Below, one piece after another: positions 25,891-33,549 of a stretch of DNA of 38,473 nt (its first letter is position 1; the number at the start of each line of letters is the position of its first letter). The notes below the pieces were generated by a model, which did no database searches, had not been told where the DNA came from, and saw only the letters and a list, made by a program, of their open reading frames with translations. Position numbers and translations under genes: made by a program. The stretch comes from an uncultured Lachnospiraceae bacterium. GTDB taxonomy: Bacteria; Bacillota; Clostridia; Lachnospirales; Lachnospiraceae. The DNA is taken from assembly GCA_902781215.1 (NCBI GenBank), contig CACZIO010000029.1, positions 1-38,473 of the forward strand. Reading direction: 5' to 3'.

Positions 25891-27768
25891 ATGAACATGT
25901 GGAAAAACAAAACCATCCTTGCTCTCCTGACGGGAGTTCTGGCGGCGGGATGCCTGTATGTGCTTTCCCTGGAGGGAGGCACGGCCTTTTCCGGCGGAAC
26001 GGGCGCGGCAGGAGATGGATTCGGCCCGGTCCGGATCCTGGAGGCGGACGAATACAGGCAGAAGACGGAAGGAAAGGCGGAGGAGCCTTTTTTCGGGGAT
26101 GACCTGGTCTGGCAGGGCGGCAGGGCTGCCTGCGAGGCATCGGCGTCCGCTGTCTACATCCCCTGTGACCCGGAGATGCTGCAGACCTGGGAGTCGGCCT
26201 GGACCGGACAGGATGATGAAACTGCATCCGCAGGAGCGACGGAAGCGGGCCGGGACGACGGCAAAAGGGAAGATAAAACCGAGGACGGGATCCCGCGCGT
26301 GAATGATCAGTGGGAAGAGCTCCTGGAGGAGCTGGCACCTGCCTCCGGGAAGGGAGAGATATTCTTACAGGAGGATCCGTATCTGATGACACCGGCGGCT
26401 GCCATGCGGGAGGGCCACGCCTTCCGGGCCTGCCTGTGCACAGAGGAGAGTGCACGATCATTTTCCATCGTCCTGACGGGTCTCCCGGCCGTCTGCATGA
26501 CGAAGACAGACCAGGAGGAGATTCAGAGAAAAGAGGTCCATACAGGCCTGATCACTGTGATCGAACCGCGGACGGTTCAGGATCCTGCGGCCGGTCCGGC
26601 TGAGGCCGGGCAGACAGAATCCGGGCGGAACGGCACGGGCGCGGGCGCTGGTCCGCTCCGCTGCACCTTCCATGTGCGGGGCAATGTGACCTCCACACTG
26701 GCCAAGAAGCCCTACCGGGTCTCGCTCCTGGATGCGGCCGGCGGCAAGGCCAAAGTCAGCTGGCTGGGGCTGCGCAGCGATGACGACTGGATCCTCAACC
26801 CGCTCTATACCGATGCCACCCGGGTGCGGGAGAAGACCGCCTACGCCCTGTGGGAGGAGGCGGCTGCCTGCGCGGAGGCCCCGCAGCCTTCGTCGCACCT
26901 GCGGTATGTGGAGCTCTTTATGGACGATGCCTGTCAGGGGATCTACTGCCTGATGGAGCCGGTGGACGGGAAGCAGCTGGGACTGGAGACGGGGGATCTC
27001 CTCTACAAGATCGACCGCTGGGACTATGAATATCCCTACCTGGACCTGTACGGGGACGCCCAGGCAGCGCAGGAGACGGAGATCTACAATGACTACGGCT
27101 ACCCCTGCGTGGAGATCAAATATCCCCGGACCTGGGACGGGACCGCGTCCTGGGACCCCATGCGGCTCTACCATGATTTTTCCTTCCGGACCGGCGATCC
27201 GGCGGCGCTGACGGAAGCGGGGCTGCAGACGGACCTGGACAGCGTCGTCACGCTGAGCCTCTTCTGTGCCATGACCCACGCCATGGACAACAACTGGAAG
27301 AACAGCTTCCTGATCGCATATGCTGCGGACGGCGCGGCAGAAAAGACCGGAGAGGGCAGCTATGTGCTGCGCCGGACGACCTGGGACCTGAACTATGTTT
27401 TCGGGGATGTCTTTTTGTTTGATCCGGAAAAAGGCTATACGGAGTTTGACCCGGGGACGGCCTTTCTGTACACGCCCGGGCAGGACAGCACCTTTGATTT
27501 CGAGGCATTTCTGGCGGCGGATCCGTCCCTGGAGGATGCCCTGCGGGATAAATGGGCGGTCTGGCGGAAGGCCGGGATCAGTGCAGACCGGATCATCGCC
27601 CTCGCCCGGGAAAACCGTGACCTGCTCCTGCAGAGCGGGGCCATGGAGCGGGAGAAAAGCCTGTGGCCGCAGGAGACGGACGATGAGGAGGCCATGGACC
27701 GGATGGAGACCTGGATCCGGAGAAGATTCCTTTTTCTGGATGAAATTTTCGGATATCAGGAACCCTGA
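25891..27768 (+). CDS. CotH kinase family protein, membrane-anchored
   Basis: A 625-residue protein of the CotH family, atypical protein kinases first known from spore coats. A basic N-terminus and hydrophobic span (residues ~8-27, ILALLTGVLAAGCLYVLSL) predict surface anchoring; AAGC could be a weak lipobox, but the hydrophobic stretch continues past the Cys. CotH features: FHVRGNVTSTLAKKPYRVSL, WLGLRSDDDWILNPLYTDATRVREKTAYALWE, YVELFMDDACQGIYCLMEPVD and, near the C-terminus, TTWDLNYVFGD. In that last motif the second acidic residue of the usual WDxD is Asn. The ATG at 25891 was chosen for GAAGGAA 10 nt upstream and because the membrane span follows. Substrate unknown. Confidence 0.82.
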   Translation: MNMWKNKTILALLTGVLAAGCLYVLSLEGGTAFSGGTGAAGDGFGPVRILEADEYRQKTEGKAEEPFFGDDLVWQGGRAACEASASAVYIPCDPEMLQTWESAWTGQDDETASAGATEAGRDDGKREDKTEDGIPRVNDQWEELLEELAPASGKGEIFLQEDPYLMTPAAAMREGHAFRACLCTEESARSFSIVLTGLPAVCMTKTDQEEIQRKEVHTGLITVIEPRTVQDPAAGPAEAGQTESGRNGTGAGAGPLRCTFHVRGNVTSTLAKKPYRVSLLDAAGGKAKVSWLGLRSDDDWILNPLYTDATRVREKTAYALWEEAAACAEAPQPSSHLRYVELFMDDACQGIYCLMEPVDGKQLGLETGDLLYKIDRWDYEYPYLDLYGDAQAAQETEIYNDYGYPCVEIKYPRTWDGTASWDPMRLYHDFSFRTGDPAALTEAGLQTDLDSVVTLSLFCAMTHAMDNNWKNSFLIAYAADGAAEKTGEGSYVLRRTTWDLNYVFGDVFLFDPEKGYTEFDPGTAFLYTPGQDSTFDFEAFLAADPSLEDALRDKWAVWRKAGISADRIIALARENRDLLLQSGAMEREKSLWPQETDDEEAMDRMETWIRRRFLFLDEIFGYQEP

Positions 27769-28162
27769 AAAGCAGAACATCTACCACATCTCGTGTTTTT
27801 CTTTCACTGAAGAACGAGATAGCAGAATCGCCCTTGTGAATGCCATGTATGCAAAAACGAACAATTTTTGCCCTGTATAGGGCAATTCCATCGGGCAGGA
27901 ATTTGAAATCTGCATTATAATAAGCCTGTATGCTTTGTAAACAGATTGCCGGACTTTGTCCGAAAAGGCTCTGTGCGCGGTTTTGAACAGGAGGGACTGC
28001 AGGAGGTCCTGCCGGGGCTGACGTATGCACAGGGCGCGGACGCATGGAAATCTGGAACAGGCTATTTTGGAACAATCTGTCCGACAGAGGCAGCACTGTG
28101 GGGGTGTGTTTGCCGCGGACAGTGTTCATAGTACCATTTGGAGGAAAGGGAGGAGCTAACAT
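27769..28162 (+). promoter_or_regulatory. Rnf upstream region with palindrome and -10 element
   Basis: This 394-bp gap has no gene. TTGCCCTGTATAGGGCAA (27868-27885) is an 18-bp near-perfect palindrome. A consensus TATAAT lies at 27916-27921, without a good -35, which would place the palindrome centre near -51, a position fitting an activator. The predicted ~235-nt leader has small hairpins (CGGAC-TTT-GTCCG; GCAGGA/TCCTGC) and a strong GGGAGGAG ribosome binding site before rnfC. No riboswitch class is recognised. An ATCTCGT/ACGAGAT inverted repeat (27788-27820) follows the CotH-like gene, without a T-run. Confidence 0.45.
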
Positions 28163-29485
28163 ATGTTTTTCAAATCCAGGCATTTGAACAGCATTAACGC
28201 CGGCCACCACAAACACACGGCCGGAAGTGCGACAGAGGTCATGCCGGTTCCTGCTACTGTCAGGATCTCCATGTCGCAGAACATTGGTGCGCCCTGCAAG
28301 CCCCTTGTCAAGAAGGGGGACACGGTCCTGGTGGGCCAGAAGATCGGTGACACGGATGCATTTCTGCATGTCCCCGTGCACGCCAGCGTCTCAGGTACGG
28401 TAACCGGCATCGAGACGCAGAGGAATGCCATGGGCGGCATGGACACGCTGGTCGTGATCGAGTCCGACGGACAGCAGACCATGGATCCGGATCTCAAGGC
28501 ACCGGTCATCACCAACCACAAGGAATTCGTGGATGCTGTCAAGGAGAGCGGACTGGTCGGTCTGGGCGGTGCGTCGTTCCCTACGTGGCTGAAATTCAAC
28601 CCGAAGGATATGGACGGCGTCAAGACCCTGATCATCAACGGCGCGGAGTGTGAGCCTTTTATCACTTCCGACCACCGGACAATGCTGGAGGATGCCCAGA
28701 ACGTGATCGACGGCGCGCTCGCCGTCATGAAGTATCTCGAGATCGATGAGTGCTACATCGGCATCGAGGACAACAAGCAGGATGCCATTGACAATTTCGA
28801 TATGATGTTTGCGCAGCAGGGACTGAACAACATGTTCACATTCCCGCTCAAGGCAAGCTACCCCAAGGGAGCAGAGCGCGTGCTGATCTATGAAGTGACC
28901 GGCAAGACCTGCGACGCGGGCGTGCTTCCCGCAGACCTGGGCTGCATCGTCTCGAACGTCACATCCATCGCATTCCTGGGCCAGTATCTCAAGGACGGCA
29001 TTCCGCTCATCAAAAAGCGCATGACCGTGGACGGAGACGCTGTATCCAATCCCAAGAACATCGTGGCGCCCATCGGCACCGAGATCCACGATATCATCGA
29101 GTTCTGCGGCGGCTACCGCAAGCCTCCGAAGAAGATCCTGATGGGCGGCCCCATGATGGGACGCGCGATCTTCTCCGACAGGATGCCTGTCGTCAAGAAC
29201 AACAATGCGATCCTCGCATTCTCCAGGGAACAGGCATGGATTCCCGAGGAGACGGCCTGCATCAACTGCGGACGCTGCCACAAGGCATGTCCGTTCGGCC
29301 TTCTGCCCACCGGATTCGCGGATGCGTATGAGTCCGGCAATGTGGAGCGCCTGAATGACCTCAAGGTCATGCAGTGCATGGAGTGCGGCAGCTGCTCGTT
29401 CGTCTGCCCCGCACACCGTCCGCTGGCCTTTATGAACAAGCTGGGCAAGGCAATGGTGAAGGAGGCAAGCAGCAATGGCAAGTAA
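28163..29485 (+). CDS. rnfC: Rnf complex subunit C
   Basis: A 440-residue peripheral subunit of the ion-pumping ferredoxin:NAD oxidoreductase. RnfC carries the NADH/FMN-binding domain and two [4Fe-4S] clusters. Visible motifs are GLGGASFPTWLKF and INGAECEPFITSDHR in the flavoprotein part, KILMGGPMMGRA, and the ferredoxin-like cysteines CINCGRCHKACPFGLLP and CMECGSCSFVCPAHRP (about residues 370-425). The N-terminal barrel-like domain starts with HLNSINAGHHKH. First gene of the operon, with a strong ribosome binding site; it overlaps rnfD by 11 bp. Confidence 0.96.
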   Translation: MFFKSRHLNSINAGHHKHTAGSATEVMPVPATVRISMSQNIGAPCKPLVKKGDTVLVGQKIGDTDAFLHVPVHASVSGTVTGIETQRNAMGGMDTLVVIESDGQQTMDPDLKAPVITNHKEFVDAVKESGLVGLGGASFPTWLKFNPKDMDGVKTLIINGAECEPFITSDHRTMLEDAQNVIDGALAVMKYLEIDECYIGIEDNKQDAIDNFDMMFAQQGLNNMFTFPLKASYPKGAERVLIYEVTGKTCDAGVLPADLGCIVSNVTSIAFLGQYLKDGIPLIKKRMTVDGDAVSNPKNIVAPIGTEIHDIIEFCGGYRKPPKKILMGGPMMGRAIFSDRMPVVKNNNAILAFSREQAWIPEETACINCGRCHKACPFGLLPTGFADAYESGNVERLNDLKVMQCMECGSCSFVCPAHRPLAFMNKLGKAMVKEASSNGK

Positions 29486-30542
29486 TACAAAATATTATGA
29501 TAATCTGACTGTATCCTCCTCGCCCCATCTGGTGACGAGCCTGGATACAACCAAAACAATGCTGTATGTTGTGGCGGCGCTCTGCCCCGCCGCAGTGATG
29601 AGCGTCCTGTATTTCGGCATTCCCGCGCTCGTGATGATCGCGGTCTGCATGGCATCCAGCGCGTTCTTTGAGTGGGGCTATGAGAAGATCCTCAACAAGC
29701 CCAACACCGTGCGCGACGGCAGCGCCCTGGTCACCGGCCTGATCCTGGCCCTGAACCTGCCCGCCAACCTCACGCACCTGAAGGACATTGAGTATCCCAT
29801 CTTCATGCCGATCCTGATCTGCATCATCGGCAGCTTCGTCGCCATCGTTGTTGTCAAGCAGCTCTTCGGCGGCATGGGAAGGAACTTCGCGAACCCGGCG
29901 ATCGTCGGCCGTATCACCCTGTTCCTGTCCTTCACATCCTATATGTCCACATGGCCCCTGACCAGATTCCAGAAGGCCGGCCTCGACGCCGTCACCGGCG
30001 CGACCCCTCTCGGCTATCTGGCGGACGGCGACCTCACCTATGCCCCGACCCTCAAGAACATGTTCCTGGGCAACATCGGCGGCGCCATGGGTGAGACCTG
30101 CGTCATCGCCATCCTGATCGGCGCGATCTTCCTGATCGCCATGAAGATCATCTCCCCGATCATCCCCTGCTGCTTCGTGGGTACCGTGTTTGTCTTCGCG
30201 TTCCTCTACTACGCCATCAGCGGCAGCGCTCCCGGCGGCCTGTCCCCTCTGTACATGGCCTGCTTCCATGTCTGCGCGGGCGGCGTGATGTTCGGCGCGG
30301 TCTTCTGCGCGACGGACTATGTCACCTCCCCGATCATGACCATGGGCAAGGTGATGTTCGGCATCGGCTGCGGTCTGGTCACCATGATCATCCGCCTGTT
30401 CTGCTCTTATCCCGAAGGTGTCTCCTTCGCGATCCTGTTCATGAACATCATGACTCCTCTTCTGGATTCGATCGCCCAGGACCGTTTCTACGAGATCAAG
30501 AAGCGCAAAAAAGCAGCTGCAGCAGCTGAGAAAAAAGCATAA
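29475..30542 (+). CDS. rnfD: Rnf complex subunit D
   Basis: A 355-residue integral membrane subunit with about ten predicted spans, related to NqrB. It carries covalently bound FMN on the Thr of DAVTGATPLG (near residue 175-180), the ApbE target motif in this family. Other conserved parts are VRDGSALVTGLILALNLP and GGMGRNFANPAIVGR. The C-terminus is a Lys/Ala-rich tail. It overlaps rnfC and is followed 12 bp later by rnfG, so the operon is tightly packed. Confidence 0.96.
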   Translation: MASNTKYYDNLTVSSSPHLVTSLDTTKTMLYVVAALCPAAVMSVLYFGIPALVMIAVCMASSAFFEWGYEKILNKPNTVRDGSALVTGLILALNLPANLTHLKDIEYPIFMPILICIIGSFVAIVVVKQLFGGMGRNFANPAIVGRITLFLSFTSYMSTWPLTRFQKAGLDAVTGATPLGYLADGDLTYAPTLKNMFLGNIGGAMGETCVIAILIGAIFLIAMKIISPIIPCCFVGTVFVFAFLYYAISGSAPGGLSPLYMACFHVCAGGVMFGAVFCATDYVTSPIMTMGKVMFGIGCGLVTMIIRLFCSYPEGVSFAILFMNIMTPLLDSIAQDRFYEIKKRKKAAAAAEKKA

Positions 30543-30554
30543 GGAGGGTGTGAA

Positions 30555-31145
30555 ATGAATAAAAAAGAGAGTTTCGCGGCACCCGTCGTGGTGCTGAGCG
30601 CCATCTGCCTTGTGGTCTCACTTGCGCTGGCATTTACTTACAAGATTGCGAACCCGATCATTATCCGCAACACCGAGGCGGTCGCGGTCGCGGCCAGACA
30701 GGAGATCCTGCCTGCAGCGGACAGCTTCACCAAGGTTGAGGATGCTGAGATGCAGGGTTCCGAGGACGGCAAGGCTGCAGTCCAGGAAATCTACGCGGCT
30801 GACAACGGCTCCGGTTATGTGATGACCGTCGAGACCACTTCCTTCGGCGGCGCGCTGACCATGATGGTCGGTATCGACGGCGAGGGCGCCATCACGGGCG
30901 TCAAGGTCACTGAGCACGCGGACACCCCCGGTGTCGGTACCAAGGACCAGGATCCCGCCTATCTGGCACAGTACAGCGGTCTCACGGCCCTGAACAATGC
31001 TTCCGATGTCAAGAAGGAGAACGCTGATCTTGCATCCGGCGGTACCTTCGCATTCATCTCCGGCGCGTCCGTATCCGGACAGGCCATCCACTCCGGTGTG
31101 GCTGCCGCCCTGAGTCAGTATGCAGCGATGGGAGGTGCACAGTAA
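30555..31145 (+). CDS. rnfG: Rnf complex subunit G, FMN-binding
   Basis: A 196-residue protein with one N-terminal membrane span (residues ~10-30) and an outer-face FMN-binding domain that takes part in electron transfer between RnfD and other subunits. VTEHADTPGVGTKDQDPAYLAQYSG is the conserved core (seen as EHADTPGVGTK and QDPAYLAQ). The covalent FMN site reads ISGASVSGQAI, with Ser172 where most relatives have Thr; ApbE-type attachment to Ser is plausible but not shown. The ribosome binding site GGAGGG precedes the ATG. The stop and the rnfE start share one base. Confidence 0.94.
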   Translation: MNKKESFAAPVVVLSAICLVVSLALAFTYKIANPIIIRNTEAVAVAARQEILPAADSFTKVEDAEMQGSEDGKAAVQEIYAADNGSGYVMTVETTSFGGALTMMVGIDGEGAITGVKVTEHADTPGVGTKDQDPAYLAQYSGLTALNNASDVKKENADLASGGTFAFISGASVSGQAIHSGVAAALSQYAAMGGAQ

Positions 31146-31834
31146 TGGAAAAAAAGAGTAAACTTGCGATCCTGGCCAATGGCCTGATCAAGGAAAACCC
31201 GGTTCTGGTCCTTGTCATCGGAACCTGCCCGACACTGGCGACATCCACTTCCGTCACCAACGGCTTCGGCATGGGCATTTCCGCCATGGCGGTTCTGGTC
31301 TGCTCCAACATCGTTATCTCGATGCTGCGCAAGATCATTCCCGACAGCGTGCGTATCCCCTGCTACATCACCGTCATTGCGGGCTTCGTCACGATCGTTC
31401 AGCTGGTCGTCAAGGCGTTTGCGCCGGCCCTGGACAAGTCCCTGGGCCTCTACCTGCCCCTGATCGTCGTTAACTGCATCATCCTGGGCCGTGCGGAAAT
31501 GTTCGCCAACAAGAACTCGATCTTCGATTCCGCACTCGACGGCATCGGCATGGGCCTCGGTTTCACCCTGACCCTGGTCGTCATGGGCTCCATCCGTGAG
31601 CTCCTCGGCTCCGGCACATGGTGCGGCATCCCGGTCCTGTCCAGGATCATGCCCGGCATGAGCATCATGACTCTGGTTCCCGGCGGTTTCTTCGTCTATG
31701 CGATCGTCATGGCTTTTGTCCACTACATCACGACCGACAAGAGCAAGATCAAGGACGGCTTCGGCTGCGACGGCTGCGCGAGCGCTGATGAGTGCTCCGA
31801 CGGCAGCGCATGCGTCAAAGGGGAGGTGGCATAA
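31145..31834 (+). CDS. rnfE: Rnf complex subunit E
   Basis: A 229-residue membrane subunit with about six spans, paralogous to RnfA; together they form the pseudo-symmetric core that holds an intramembrane [2Fe-2S] cluster. ENPVLVLVIGTCPTLATST and LGLYLPLIVVNCIILGRAEMFA contain the conserved Cys residues (ligands in this family). The C-terminal tail DGFGCDGCASADECSDGSAC is unusually Cys-rich, with four Cys after the last span. It follows rnfG directly and precedes rnfA by 3 bp. Confidence 0.95.
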   Translation: MEKKSKLAILANGLIKENPVLVLVIGTCPTLATSTSVTNGFGMGISAMAVLVCSNIVISMLRKIIPDSVRIPCYITVIAGFVTIVQLVVKAFAPALDKSLGLYLPLIVVNCIILGRAEMFANKNSIFDSALDGIGMGLGFTLTLVVMGSIRELLGSGTWCGIPVLSRIMPGMSIMTLVPGGFFVYAIVMAFVHYITTDKSKIKDGFGCDGCASADECSDGSACVKGEVA

Positions 31835-31837
31835 TCC

Positions 31838-32416
31838 ATGATTAAATATGTAATCATCATTATCAGCATGGTCCTCGTCAACAACTATCCCCTGGCACAG
31901 TTCCTGGGCATCTGCCCCTTCCTCGGTGTTTCCAAGGACATGGACAGCGCCACCGGCATGGGCATCGCCGTTACCTTCGTTATGGTTCTGGCGACTGCCG
32001 TTACATGGCCGATCCAGCAGCTGCTCAACAGCCAGGGCATCGGCTACCTGCAGACTGTCGTCTTCATCCTCGTTATCGCGGCCCTCGTGCAGCTGATCGA
32101 GATGTTCATGAAGAAAAACATGGTCGGTCTGTATAAGTCTCTGGGAATCTACCTTCCCCTGATCACCACCAACTGCGCCGTCCTCGGTGTCTGCATCAGC
32201 AACATCGACAGCGGTTACAACTATCCCCAGTCCCTCTTCAACGCGTTCGGCGCGGGCCTTGGTTTCCTCTTCGCGATGATCATCATGGCAGGCGTCCGTT
32301 CCAAACTCGTGGACCAGAGCCGTATCCCGAAGTCCTTCCAGGGCGTTCCGATCATCCTGATCACTGCGGCCATCATGTCCCTGAGCTTCATGGGATTCGG
32401 CGGAATGTTCTCGTAA
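31838..32416 (+). CDS. rnfA: Rnf complex subunit A
   Basis: A 192-residue membrane subunit with six predicted spans, homologous to NqrE and partner of RnfE. MVLVNNYPLAQFLGICPFLGVS near the N-terminus and LGIYLPLITTNCAVLGVCI in the middle carry the conserved Cys of the family. It has no tail beyond the last span. The ribosome binding site lies within the end of rnfE (GGGGAGG). It ends 16 bp before rnfB. Confidence 0.96.
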   Translation: MIKYVIIIISMVLVNNYPLAQFLGICPFLGVSKDMDSATGMGIAVTFVMVLATAVTWPIQQLLNSQGIGYLQTVVFILVIAALVQLIEMFMKKNMVGLYKSLGIYLPLITTNCAVLGVCISNIDSGYNYPQSLFNAFGAGLGFLFAMIIMAGVRSKLVDQSRIPKSFQGVPIILITAAIMSLSFMGFGGMFS

Positions 32417-32432
32417 GGAAGGAGGTTAACAG

Positions 32433-33368
32433 ATGACCCAGATCATTATTCCGGTCGTACTCGTTGTCGTCGTCGGACTGATCGCATCCATTATCCTTGC
32501 GTACGCTTCCAGAGTTTTCCATGTTCAGGAAGATGAGAAGTTCATCGCCCTGCGCGCAGAGCTCCCCGGCGCAAACTGCGGCGGCTGCGGCTATGCGGGC
32601 TGCGATGACTATGCACACGCTCTGACGGACGATCCCGACGGTGTCCCCTGCACCAAGTGCGCGGTCGGCGGCCCCGCCTGTGCCGAAAAGCTCGCTGCCA
32701 TCCTCGGCAAGAGCGCGGACGGCATGGAGAAGGAAGTTGCCTTTGTCATGTGCAACGGCACGACCAACAATGCCAAGAAACTGTATGAATATGCGGATAT
32801 CCCGACCTGTAAGGCTGCCAAGCAGCTCTTCGGCGGCTCCAAGGCCTGCCCGAACGGATGTCTGGGACTGGGCGACTGCGAAGCGGCCTGCGAATTTGAC
32901 GCGATCCACGTCCGCGACGGTGTCGCTGTCGTCAACCGCGACAAGTGCACCAGCTGCAGCGCCTGCGTCAAGGCCTGCCCCAACAGCCTGATCAAGATCG
33001 TGCCCGAGGCCAAGGCCAAGATCAATGTCCGCTGCCACAACACCCAGAAGGGTGCGGATGCGCGCAAGGGCTGCGATGTCGCCTGCATCGGCTGCGGCAT
33101 GTGCGAAAGAACCTGCAAATTCGACGCCATCCACGTCGAGAACAACCTCGCATCCATCGATCCCGAGAAGTGCAAGAAGTGCGGCATGTGCGTTGTCAAG
33201 TGCCCGACCGGCGCTATCCAGGACCTTCTCCATTCCTCCGAGCAGCTTGAGAAGATCAAGACCAGCCTGAAGGCTATGGAAGCCAAGGAAGCTGAGAAGA
33301 AGAAACAGGCTGCTCTTGCAGCTGCAGAGGCCAAGAAGAAGGCAGCTACGGAGGCAGCAAAGGCTTGA
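32433..33368 (+). CDS. rnfB: Rnf complex subunit B
   Basis: A 311-residue iron-sulfur subunit that takes electrons from ferredoxin. An N-terminal span (residues ~5-27) is followed by the Fe-S domain CGGCGYAGCDDYAHAL with a further CTKCAVGGPAC. After these come a cysteine cluster CPNGCLGLGDCEAACEF and two ferredoxin-like pairs, CTSCSACVKACPNSL with CIGCGMCERTCKF and CKKCGMCVVKCPTGAI. The C-terminus is a Lys/Ala/Glu-rich helix-like extension (~50 residues). Last gene of the operon, followed by a strong terminator. Confidence 0.96.
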   Translation: MTQIIIPVVLVVVVGLIASIILAYASRVFHVQEDEKFIALRAELPGANCGGCGYAGCDDYAHALTDDPDGVPCTKCAVGGPACAEKLAAILGKSADGMEKEVAFVMCNGTTNNAKKLYEYADIPTCKAAKQLFGGSKACPNGCLGLGDCEAACEFDAIHVRDGVAVVNRDKCTSCSACVKACPNSLIKIVPEAKAKINVRCHNTQKGADARKGCDVACIGCGMCERTCKFDAIHVENNLASIDPEKCKKCGMCVVKCPTGAIQDLLHSSEQLEKIKTSLKAMEAKEAEKKKQAALAAAEAKKKAATEAAKA

Positions 33369-33403
33369 TGACTCTTGCCTGAAACGCATAGCGTAAAATA
33401 GTG

Positions 33404-33439
33404 AACCGCCCGTGCTCATAATGAGCCCGGGCGGTTTTT
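33404..33439 (+). terminator. Terminator of the rnf operon
   Basis: ACCGCCCG (33405-33412) and CGGGCGGT (33428-33435) pair fully, and inside them GCTCAT pairs with ATGAGC, giving one long stem with single mismatches and a one-base loop as drawn. TTTTT follows. Confidence 0.92.
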
Positions 33440-33466
33440 GGCGACAAACCCGCATTTGTCACACTC

Positions 33467-33499
33467 AAAAGGAGCCCCGGGACAAAGTCCCGAGGCTCC
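33467..33499 (-). terminator. Terminator of the flavin reductase gene
   Basis: GGAGCC and CGGGAC (33471-33483) pair with GTCCCG and GGCTCC (33487-33499) around an AAA loop. On the minus strand the hairpin is followed by TTTT. It faces the rnf terminator from the other side. Confidence 0.85.
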
Positions 33500-33549
33500 C
33501 TGCTGTTTACCTGAATAAATGACCCATAAGCAGATGCTGATGGATTACC

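Noticed and set aside
25647-26102. Overlapping plus-strand frame after the Wzz-like gene
   Set aside because: It crosses the cluster terminator and the duplicated segment, has no ribosome binding site, and overlaps the CotH-like gene in another frame.
27868-27885. Rex operator before rnf
   Set aside because: The palindrome shares TTG/CAA ends but its core (CCCTGTATAGGG) does not match the AT-rich Rex consensus.
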